Assembly: GCF_001625215.2 (NCBI RefSeq)
Contig: NC_030381.2
Coordinates: 55,229,214 to 55,293,213 of the forward strand
DNA from: Daucus carota subsp. sativus
Lineage: Eukaryota > Streptophyta > Magnoliopsida > Apiales > Apiaceae
Length of the DNA: 64,000 nucleotides
Direction of reading: 5' to 3'
The notes below the pieces were generated by a model. That model was not told where the DNA came from and made no database searches. It saw nothing but the letters and a program-made list of their open reading frames with translations. Positions 55,201 through 64,000 of the stretch are shown piece by piece (position 1 is the stretch's first letter; each line of letters opens with the position of its first letter). A program made the translations under genes and the position numbers.

Positions 55201-56185
55201 TACAGTAATTTACTTAATTCATATAAATATCAGGACTGAACTGGAAGATAAAGGAACATAAGGTCTACCAGGATGAACTGCTGTAGCTGCAACATCAGCA
55301 TGTAGCTTTTCATCTATAGACGAACTATCGTTTAATTTTGTCAAAGCATAACCATTTGGAACCTTTTTTGGAGGAAGAGAAATTACAGCATCCACCTTTG
55401 GCTCCCTAATGGTCACACCATGAGAAGAAGACCTCTCAGAAAACAACCTGAAATCTTTTGGAGTATCTTCAGGTAGGAGCGGCTCCTTTCCTTTGTCTTT
55501 GGAACGTATAAGAGATGAATGAGATGGAACAGATATTACTGGAGCTCCTGCTTCACTTGAAACAGGTTGCTTCCCTTTATCTTTAGCAAGTGGCTGTAAA
55601 GATACCGACTGAGGTTCAGGATTTGTAATTTCCCGTGCACTTGCTTCATCTGCCTCAACTTTTGGCTTTTTGAATTCACCAACACCTAAGTCAGGGCTAC
55701 CGTCTATCAAAGAAGAAGAAAGATGATTATCTTGGTGCTTTAATCGCAACCTTTTTAAAGGACGGTCAGGCTCATCATGCTCTAAATTTTCATCATCCTG
55801 GTCAAAACAATGTAAATTAGGATGCACTGGTCAAGTTGCACAAAACTAGTACATAAATGAAGAAAAGAAAATTACTTACATTAGAATTCCCAAGGTTTTT
55901 GTTTTTTTCTGATGCTGCCTGGAGATTGGAATGCACAATAAGGAATTTTAACTTGGATATAAATATAAGTGAACAAGACAGAATGAAAAAACAAGAATGC
56001 ACCTCCATTTCATCTCTTTCAAGTATAGCATCTGCAAGAGCACGGTAGTTTTCTTCTTCAATATGTTCCCAGTTTTTGTCATACAGTTTCAACAGATCTT
56101 TCAGGACCGGTTTCACTTTATCTTCAAGAATCCCAATAGCCTTCATAGCACGAAAGGCCTTCAAAACTCGTGGATTTGGCGCCAT
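50966..56185 (-). CDS. SUVR-type histone H3K9 methyltransferase (SUVR1/2/4 group)
   Basis: Nine minus-strand exons: 56185-56003, 55918-55880, 55797-55269, 54508-53511, 53380-53115, 52566-52500, 52407-52357, 51608-51515 and 50994-50966. They join in phase to about 751 residues, near the length of SUVR1/SUVR2. The N-terminal WIYLD domain (1-61) binds ubiquitin in SUVR4. A low-complexity linker has two DKGK motifs. A Cys-rich pre-SET (CSKCSGDC to CGCSKNCGNRVVQRG) precedes the SET domain (584 on: GKGWGLRTLE, CEYVGE, FINHRC, ELTWDYG) and a post-SET CLCGSNFC. SET motifs including NH and the late Tyr are kept, so catalysis is plausible. Relatives act on transposon chromatin. The last exon is uncertain: reading through exon 8 instead would stop at 51492. 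Confidence 0.9.
51310..51500 (+). repeat. tRNA-like SINE with internal tandem duplication in SUVR intron 8
   Basis: TATAGCCAAGCAGTAAAAGC (A-box-like) and GGTTCAATTCCCTCTC (B box) are followed by a second, partial copy. ATCCTTTGCCGATCCCAGGT occurs at about 51338 and 51436, and ACTCTATGAGCCTATAAGCT at about 51406 and 51471. It lies directly beyond the exon 8 donor and provides the alternative stop codon of the read-through model. Confidence 0.65.
52249..52277 (+). repeat. 29-base poly-G tract in a SUVR intron
   Basis: An unbroken run of G between exons 7 and 8 of the SUVR gene (poly-C in the transcript). It is very unusual in this AT-rich DNA. The exact length is likely unstable and may be an assembly estimate. 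Confidence 0.9.
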
Positions 56186-58783
56186 AGCTTATTTGAATGA
56201 ATTTTTTTAATTAAGTTGCAACTAAGCCAAAGCACCTGCATTCGACTAGTGTGAGATAAAAATATAACAGGAGCATTCTGTGTGCAATATGTAACAAGGG
56301 AATTGAAAAAAATTATGAAAGTGAAGTGCTAAGTAATGTGAAATACAGAATTAGAAAAAACATGGTATGTAACTAATGTGTGTCTTGTTCTTATACGTAA
56401 CTAATGTGTGTCTTGTTTTTAGTACTCTATACCTGATATCTTAATTATCAAGGTATCAAAACCAATATTGTGAACAAAACATAAAAACTTTTAACTACTC
56501 TAAGGTACTGTTTGGTATTGTTGTTGAAAACAGCAACTTTTTGTTGAAAAGCAAGTGAAAAAAAGTTTGGTAAATCTAAAACAGCTTTTTCAAACAGCAG
56601 TTTTTAGCCGAAAAGCTACTTTTAGAAAAAGGAGGTCCGCCCATGCTTTTGGAAAAAGCTACTTTTCAGCTTTGCAAAAAATTGTTGCAGATTTCACTAT
56701 CAAACCTCGCCAAAAACATTATTTTTTATATTATAACTCAAAATAAGCAAATATCAAAAAATTATCAAATAGTTATTTGATTTCTACAACAGCACTTTTT
56801 TTACCAGCACTTTTTCTGACAGCACAACAAATTTTAACAACACCCCCGAAACAGACCCTAAGTGGTTATAAATGAGTAATCATGTATATCCACAATGTCT
56901 TCATGTAGACGATTAGTTATTTCAGCGAAATCAAGAATTTGCACCTATGACTATAGATTACACCTGCACGCCAAAATCAAGAACTTGCACCTATGACTAT
57001 AGATTACACCTACAAAGCAAAAATCTGATTCCTTGCTATCTAATATCTGTAAACAGGAAATCATGCAAGAGGAAAAACAAATTCAAATGATATGTTGTCC
57101 AAACAATTCAAACAATATGCGAGATATTAAAGAGAAAGAAACAATAAGTTTGGGTAGACTGATTGCAAGAAACCTTTGTTAGCATGAATATGTGTCCAGA
57201 TGCCAAGTGCCAGAATTGGGTAAAATTTTGATAAGTTTAAACTAATTTTGGTGTAAACAAGTGTCCAGGTGTCTAGACCATACCAATGTCCACGCTCGAG
57301 TGTTGAATGTCCGACCAGGGTACTCACAGCAAAATGAAGAGCTAATGTTATTTTTAATAACATTAAACTTCAACTCATTTTAAAAAATAAATAATCAAAG
57401 TCACTTCTTCGGTCCATAATAACTAAAAGAAACTAAAAGAAACTAAATGGGAGATGGCACTAGATGGAAGATTGAAAAACACATGTATGAAAAATTATTT
57501 AATTTTGGTATAAGGAAGATTGCCAAAGAATCCCCAGTGACTCGATCTGACTCAAATCCTTCAACTCTATCGTCGTAAGGTCATGCAACACTTGTTTCTA
57601 TGATGTCTCTTGATTTTATGCAATGGACTTGTGTGTATACAATTCATTAGTAATAGACACTATTTTATAAATGTAAAATGAATTAAGATTATATAAGTTT
57701 TACGTGTCTAGTGTTCAGTCCCTGCACCCTTGTGACTTCGGATACAGTGGGCTATGTGACATGTAACCGCATTCCAAGTACAACAGGGCTGCCCAAACTT
57801 CCTGAACTATGCCCTAAATGAGTCTCAACTTAATTTCTCCTCACATGTCTTTACATAAATTAAATACACAGGTTATGGAGAAGAGCTAACATATAAATTT
57901 CTACTCATAAACAAAAATTAAATTTAAACAAGATAACACTTACAACCCAACCAACCATAAACAACATGCAACCCTTTGAGGAAGACTACGAATATGCAAA
58001 GTCAGTGTTGTGAATTGCAATGAACTTGAAACACAACCTTCTCTATCTCCAGATTAGATTACTAGATAGAAAGAAAATATACAGATAAGTTTTTGTTTTT
58101 TCTGTTTTTTTGTAGTATATAAATTGAGAGTCTTAGCCTACTTCTATATACTTTCTTGGACGTCACCAAGAGACTTCTAGTTCACTCTCTACATATAATA
58201 TAAAGAATTCGGTCCAAGTAATTTAGTACATGCTCACCTCCTCCAATGTTTTTTATATTTACTCCTTAATAGATTTGTAATAGATTAAAAAAAAACTTAA
58301 AATACATAAATTAAAAAAGAAAGTGGAGAGAAAGATGGTGTCCTTATTAATTTATTTATTATAAATATAACTTGAGAGTGGGATAGGGCTCTTTGTAAAT
58401 GAGGAAAGTGAGGCTCTTGGTGATTAGAGGAGCCACTAAGAGTCGCAGAGCAATATTTCACAATGCACTCCTTTAAATTTACCTTTGGAGATGCAAATAA
58501 GGAGCCACTTAGAGTGCCATAAGAGCATCTCCAAGAGTCTCGAAGCCGACTCCTAAAATGTAATACAAATAATGTGGCTCCTTGCAAGTTAGTACATTAT
58601 TAAGAGTGTCAACAATGCTCATTATACTCATTCCCTTTTTTATATATTATTCATGTTTGAACCAAAAGAGAGGGAAAAGTAGTGGATGAATTGGACGGAG
58701 TGAACATTTAATTATTAAACGTTAGGAACTATGTGGAGGCTCTTAAACGAAAGAGTGCTCTTAAGTTTTTAAAGAGCATCTAA
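56186..58783. other. Upstream of the SUVR coding region: no gene, MITE-like DNA
   Basis: No coding gene seen. A possible hAT-type MITE at 56506-56865 is listed separately. From 58.37 to 58.78 kb several GAGGCTCTTGG, AGAGCATCTCCAAGAGTCTC and GTGGCTCC words suggest overlapping short DNA transposons that I cannot resolve. Part of this stretch may be a long 5'-UTR intron of the SUVR gene. Confidence 0.45.
56506..56865. mobile_element. Possible hAT-type MITE
   Basis: About 350 bp with imperfect inverted ends: GGTACTGTTTGGTATTGTTG on the left and GGGTCTGTTTCGGGGGTGTT from the right. The interior is rich in AACAGCA, AAAAGCTACTTTT and CAGCACTTTTT words. The end sequence is like plant hAT elements. 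CTCTAAG/CCCTAAG on the two sides may be a decayed target duplication. It is non-coding. Confidence 0.5.
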
Positions 58784-59585
58784 TGTTGTATTTGGTTGGG
58801 AAGAATGAACAGAATGGAATGAAATAATTAAAAATAAGCAAAAATAATATAGGTGGGAAGTTTTAAAAAAAATTGAGTAAATGCAAAATTGTTATAATGA
58901 AATTTGAGAAGAAATGGAGAATCTTCCCAAAATTGGGGTGTGATCTCTAGTATAGGGTTTAAGGAATGGAATGGAAGAAGAAATGAAATTTATAAACAAC
59001 TAGATTAGTTCCCTCGCGGATACCCGGTTATAATACACTTATTTTATTTAATTTTAACAAAAATAATTTAAATATATATTAATGATGTGTGTTATATATG
59101 TAAAATAAAAATAATAAAAATATATAGCATACATATAAACATAAGATGTAAATAAAATAGTATACCACAAAATTTAAATAATATTAATAAAAAGGAATTA
59201 CTTTTATAAATATAATACAACTTAATCAGTACTTTTATAAAATATATTGATAAAAGATAACAAAATGAAAAATGAAATTAAGAGAGTTAGTGGAGTTTAT
59301 ATAAGAAGGAAGAGAGAGGATTGGTTAACTGACTCTATAATAAAATGAGGGGAGAGAATTAGTGGAAACAGAGAATGAATTAATCAAATAGGTACACATA
59401 GGCAATAACTTTAAAGAAAGAGATGATATGTGTACATTAAAAATAGATAACATGTGTCAAATTAAATGTGAGAGTGACACATGTAAAGATTGTTCTTTAT
59501 TTTAGTATACAGAAAGATTGTCCATAACACAATTCATGTTTCATTCTATTCTTTCCTATTTCATTCATCCCAACAAAACACAACA
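58784..59585. mobile_element. Harbinger-type element with a nested Helitron-like end
   Basis: An 802-bp element flanked by TAA (58781-58783 and 59586-59588). Inverted ends: TGTTGTATTTGGTTGGGAAG on the left and TGTTGTGTTTTGTTGGGATG from the right, continuing as GAATGGAATGAAAT / GAATAGAATGAAAC. Its interior carries ACTAGATTAGTTCCCTCGCG near 59009, on the minus strand a hairpin-like stretch ending CTAGT as in Helitrons, so a second element probably jumped into the first. The outer flanks (AAAGAGCATC and GAGTCTCTTGGAG) may themselves be an older repeat. Confidence 0.7.
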
Positions 59586-59588
59586 TAA

Positions 59589-61360
59589 GAGTCTCTTGGA
59601 GCTTTGTAAGCTCTGTGTGAGCCATGACTCTTTATTGTTTAACTTTTTAACTTATGAGTATAACGAGTCTTGCTCTGAATCCTCTTTTTATAACGGGTGA
59701 AAGAATAGCATTAAACTAATGTTGTGCTAAAGAATGTGATATTCATTATATCTTTCATCATATCCGTAATCTCTGTATAATAGACAAAAAAATTATGGAA
59801 ACCACTGTTTCATCGGAGACCCTGAAGACCATACAAGTTTTTCAATTAAGAAAATGCAAAATGTATTTTCACTAAACATACTATACAAAGATCATCATTT
59901 CATTAAAAATCATAAAATTCTTGTATGTACTATGATAGGATATATTTTATAACTTGCTGAACAATACTTTGCAATATTTTGCTTGCAAAACTTACATAAT
60001 TTTCAAGATATTTAATGAAATGGTGATTTTTCTAACATATGTTTAATATGATAATACATTTTGTAATACTTTTCTCACAACATACATGGTCTACGATGAA
60101 ATAGTGGACTCCATAGAACTATTATATCTTGCATAGTATCCTTAATCTTTGTATAATATATTCTCAATGATATCAAATGATCACTAACTCATGGTGTATT
60201 AATCATTTGTATCAATTTAATTCGCATACATACCTAATTTGAATATCCTCGTATAGATAATATTTCCTTTATAATATTTTCTACCATATATGTTATATAT
60301 TAACATATTGTATGGCTAACTCATTGATTACTAATCATTTACATTGATTTAATTCACATATTTATCTAATTTGGGCGTCTTCATATGGATAGTATTTTTT
60401 TTATAAATATCTTCCTTATAATCAATATCTTCCTTATAATCAATATCTAACTCATTCACATACTCAGTTGCATCAAGTTAATTCACATATTTACCTAAGT
60501 TAGGTGTCCTCAAATAGTACTCATATATCATATATCCTTACCTCATATAGAAATATATATCGTATATTCTGCTGATTGTCCATCCATTGATAGGAAACAG
60601 TCATAAAATTAACGAAAACAGATGTCAGAATAATAATATTCTTACCAAACAAAACTCCAGAAAAAACAACTCTATCCACCAAAACCTTCAGTTAACACTG
60701 GTCTTGCCAAATAAAGCTCCATGCAAAGCAGTTCGCCATTAAACCTTGAAATTCCAGAAAAAACAATCATCAGAAAGGTAAAAACACTGCAGTTCGAAAC
60801 TGAAGATCATTGAAATTAACACAAACTCGTCAAAAAGGTAATAAACTAAGAACCCGAAACCAATTCAAAGTTCAAACCACTTTGCATGTTACAACCAATT
60901 AACCCATCTCATAAATCAAATCACAAAAATATATAAACATACATTCAGCTCAATTTTCCAATTACGAAAAGGGCTTAAACAATTAGTCACACAACACGCC
61001 CATATTTTCGATTTCACTAAAACCCCAATTACAATAACACATATATAACCCATTTGTCCAATTACAGAAAGGGCATAAACAATCAATCGCAAAAAGGGCT
61101 GAAACAATCAATCACAAAAACCAAAACCCATATTTTCAATTTCACTAAAACCCCATCACAAAAACAACACACAGCAATCAATTAAAGCACCTTTTCACTA
61201 AAATAACAGAAAAAACAATATAAAAAAGACTATAAACCAAAACCCCAACATAAATTTCCTCTGATTACCCCAAGAAATCATACAAAATACGCTTAAAATT
61301 ATAAACTATACATACAATTTAGTGGGTGTACATGCAAGAAGAGAAAAAACAAGATGAAAG
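59589..61360. other. AT-rich stretch without a gene
   Basis: No sustained reading frame. TTCCTTATAATCAATATC is repeated near 60411 and 60429, and diverged blocks with TTAATTCACATATTTA and TATCTAATTTGG recur through 60.2-60.5 kb. The stretch 60.6-61.3 kb is CA-rich on the plus strand and could be 5' UTR or intron of the minus-strand SUVR gene. Confidence 0.45.
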
Positions 61361-61510
61361 ACAATTGGAGAGAGAGAGAGAGAGAGAGAGAGAGATACTG
61401 ATTTGGGCACGGAACTCAGAGAGAGAATTGGAGAGAAAGGGGTATTCTAGGAGAGAATAGCGCGTGAGGTGGCGCGTGAAAGCAGCCACGGATGAAGTGG
61501 GGTTTTATGT
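61361..61510 (-). promoter_or_regulatory. Possible distal SUVR leader with a GA microsatellite
   Basis: A 28-bp (GA)n tract (61368-61395, CT-rich on the minus strand) is followed by a GC-richer patch with GGGCACGGAACTC, AGCGCGTGAGGTGGCGCGTG and AGCAGCCACGGATG. CT-rich leaders downstream of GC-richer promoters are common in plants. A non-coding first exon here, spliced over about 5 kb, is conceivable but unproven. Confidence 0.25.
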
Positions 61511-62741
61511 TGCGTACTGCATATAAGTGTTCAAATTGGAGCTCATTACTGATACTAGAGTCGTTTAGGAACAAGTGTCCACTTTAATATTATAATTTTT
61601 ATTTTAATATATAATATCCCCAATCTCACATCGGTGTTTTAAATGTTCTCGATTTATTAAAAGAAATTGCTGAATTTTTTCTAATTTGATTGATTTTTTT
61701 AAATAAATCTTTTATAAAACTTGAATTGGTATGAATAGTAGATCAATAGATTAATTTTGATTTCGAATTTTTACGATCATAATCGAATACATTAACTTTA
61801 GTTATATTTTCAAATTTAATAATGTGGATATTTAAATGATATATGTGGGCATATATTATAGTAAAATACATTAACAATTTAATAACAATTCAAATATTCA
61901 AATATAAAGAATGAATTCTATTGTGATTTTTTTATTTGGAAACGATATTTTTTAAAATATATTATTATGAATAAATATATTTCGTTTGTCTAATATAAAT
62001 ATATATGGTCACATATTCTTCACCAATGAATTAATTATTTTAACATGACGTTTTTTTATTAGTATAGTTAAATTATATGGAGTATGGATATCCATTTATA
62101 CAATATTTTCTCATAAATATAGTTGAATTATAACTCTTCATTTATATTATAATATGTTATGATTGATTAATAATATTTTCTAGTCAATATAACATTTAAT
62201 AAGGACAAAATTTTTCAAATTAATTAATTACTTGAATTATATTTCGTCAAATGCTCAAATCAAAGCAACTCTAAAATAATTTATTATCTCAACTAATTCT
62301 AAACATGCAAAAACCCTAGCAGCTTCAAACACTCATTTTAACTTTCAACTAATTTCAAATAATTTATTACATCAAATAATTTTAAATATACAACATCTTT
62401 TTTTTAACTACAAACACTCACGCTTGAAATGAAATACATAACAACAAAATACATAATTACGGTGCAGGAAATTATTCGATGTTTATGAATATTTATACTA
62501 TTTTTAAATTTTAAGTATTTCAAAAGAAATTAATTTTACTCCGTTTGTCCCATCCGTTCTCCCTCTGTCCAATCAATTCTTTATACTGGTATGAACACCA
62601 CTTTGCGTTTTTTTAAAATAACCAGATGAAATCAAAAGAGAAATCAAGAATTCAAGTATAATATAAAATTTATTCACCAAGAAAGATCGAATTGTCAGAA
62701 GAAAAATTTTTAACCAATAATTATTTGTCTAATAATATTAA
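61511..62741. other. AT-rich stretch without a gene
   Basis: No gene. The words ACTCCGTTTGTCCCATCCGT and CTCCCTCTGTCC near 62538-62575 look like abutting or decayed Stowaway ends without a matching partner. Confidence 0.45.
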
Positions 62742-62926
62742 CGGTTTTTCTATCATGGGCACATGCTAAGCGCGGAAAATTTTGTGCTTGGATCATTTTG
62801 ATTGGCTCCTATCTCATGATAATGGTGGACCCTCCTGCAAATACACCAACCACACCAATCAAAATCTCCCAAATATAAAAATTTTCGCGCTTAGCATGTG
62901 CCCATGGGCACACACTAGCCAAACCG
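62742..62926. mobile_element. Short Mutator-type MITE with 9-bp target duplication
   Basis: A 185-bp element flanked by the perfect direct repeat TAATATTAA (62733-62741 and 62927-62935). Inverted ends start CGGTTT and continue as TGGGCACATGCTAAGCGCG on both arms, followed by AAAATTTT. The right arm carries extra bases between CGGTTT and the GCACATG block. No coding capacity. Confidence 0.85.
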
Positions 62927-62935
62927 TAATATTAA

Positions 62936-64000
62936 TCTATACTTTCCGTACAAATGAAGAAATTGGCACATTTGCCAAAAACTTTATTTCTGGTACTACC
63001 ACTAGAAGAAAACTTAGGATTTCTCCGGCCTTCCCATGGTATATGGAGTACAATGCAGCACAATTTCTTAGAATCGTGAATGTGAATAAGAATCTAAGAG
63101 CATCTCCATTCATCAAGAGTCTTTAGCTAAAATATGAGTTGGCATACCAGAAATAAAAAATTTAGCCAAGCTTTCAAAAATCGCTAAATTTGTCAAACAT
63201 CTGCGGTAAAAAATTTGCAAGAAGATTGCATATCATTTATTATCGTATTAAACTGATATATATTCTATTTTAACAACTTTAAATATTAAAAACATATTAT
63301 TTTTATATTATAACCAACCAATATAGCCAACAGGAGTGTGAGCAATAATTTACCCTCCAGCTCCAAGTGTGATTGAGGTTCCCACTCCATGTCACCAAAT
63401 TGCTACTCCAAACACCAACGGTTTGAGGTTCCGATTCCCGTTAACTTAACCGGGCTCATTAATCATGAAGCAAACTTCTCTTATCATCTCCTGGTACATA
63501 TGTTACCATCTCGTGATCTCTTTCGACTTCAAATTGATTTCAGTTCGACTTCAGTTATATATTCTGGATACTTTGACCACTGCAAAGAATGCAAGTAGAT
63601 TAGAGTTGACATGTCAAGCATAAAAAATAACTCAGTTGTAATCCTCTGAAACTTTTTACAGTCACAACATAGAGTATAAGAAGCTACATTGCGTGTTTCC
63701 AGAAGAACAGAACCAAATAATAGCGGAAACGGTTTTTAAGAAAACAGAACGGCAAGAGTAATAGGAAAGTACATGAAAGCACACCACACTATTAGCAAGT
63801 GCACATGGTAGATTGCCCCGCTCCATTCACCCTACAAAAAATTACAAAGGCATGACATTCAGCCCCTAGATCAATCCATAGAGATTAATGATTACACATA
63901 CGAGCTAGCCTGGAAAAACATTTGCCATGAACCATGAAAAATGACTTGAACTTCAGATGTTCGACTAGATATGGGATGCGCTGATATTGACTATTTACCT
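62936..64000. other. Window end: no gene seen, possible 3' UTR of a gene beyond
   Basis: From 62936 to about 63620 I see only short frames. AAGAGCATCTCCATTCATCAAG near 63096, cut short here, is a MITE-end-like word. From about 63640 the composition is less AT-rich and less repetitive, as in a 3' UTR, which would suit a minus-strand gene lying beyond 64000. This is a guess from composition only. Confidence 0.3.

Noticed and set aside
1..64000. CRISPR arrays, bacterial operons or phage genes
   Set aside because: Nothing of this kind is present. Introns, TATA boxes and protein families are those of a plant nucleus.

Overview
This window is plant nuclear DNA. Genes are split by short introns with GT..AG borders, intergenic DNA is very AT-rich, and the proteins are plant-specific families: LRR receptor-like proteins, an F-box/PP2 protein, a BAHD acyltransferase, a plant BARD1 and a SUVR methyltransferase. 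Dense short DNA transposons of Stowaway, Mutator and Harbinger type plus tRNA-derived SINEs fit a eudicot. An asterid is my guess only; no feature fixes the species.

Layout. 1-1.9 kb: AT-rich DNA with two Helitron-like 3' ends. 1.9-4.8 kb: receptor-like protein RLP-A (+). 9.4-11.2 kb: three-exon F-box PP2-A13-like gene (+). 13.2-16.9 kb: eight-exon MBOAT lysophospholipid acyltransferase (+). 17.7-18.05 kb: tandem tRNA-like repeat. 19.4-20.8 kb: four-exon BAG co-chaperone gene (+) with a SINE in intron 1. 20.8-27.6 kb: gene-poor. 27.7-29.2 kb: single-exon MATE transporter (-). 30.3-30.8 kb: broken KIN17 copy (-). 31.7-33.0 kb: BAHD acyltransferase (+), convergent with RLP-B (33.2-35.9 kb, -). 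38.9-44.6 kb: twelve-exon BARD1-like gene (+). 44.9-49.3 kb: gene graveyard with an F-box remnant cut by a Stowaway MITE, a ~0.6 kb segmental duplication and an EIX-type RLP remnant. 49.6-50.1 kb: Mutator-type foldback MITE. 51.0-56.2 kb: nine-exon SUVR histone methyltransferase (-). 56.2-64 kb: no gene found, but nested MITEs and Helitron-like ends.

Functional themes. The two intact RLPs and the RLP remnant are probably parts of a plasma-membrane immune-receptor cluster. MATE and BAHD genes are common in specialised metabolism, but nothing here shows that this pair works together. BARD1 (DNA repair and transcriptional repression) and SUVR (H3K9 methylation of transposons) are housekeeping nuclear genes. 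Exon models were built by hand from splice borders, and the coding phase closes in every one. I found no convincing wholly new system. The most unusual signals are a perfect 54-bp duplicate covering the predicted last SUVR exon, a coding-like acidic stretch inside a BARD1 intron, and two Mutator-type MITEs with perfect 9-bp target duplications.
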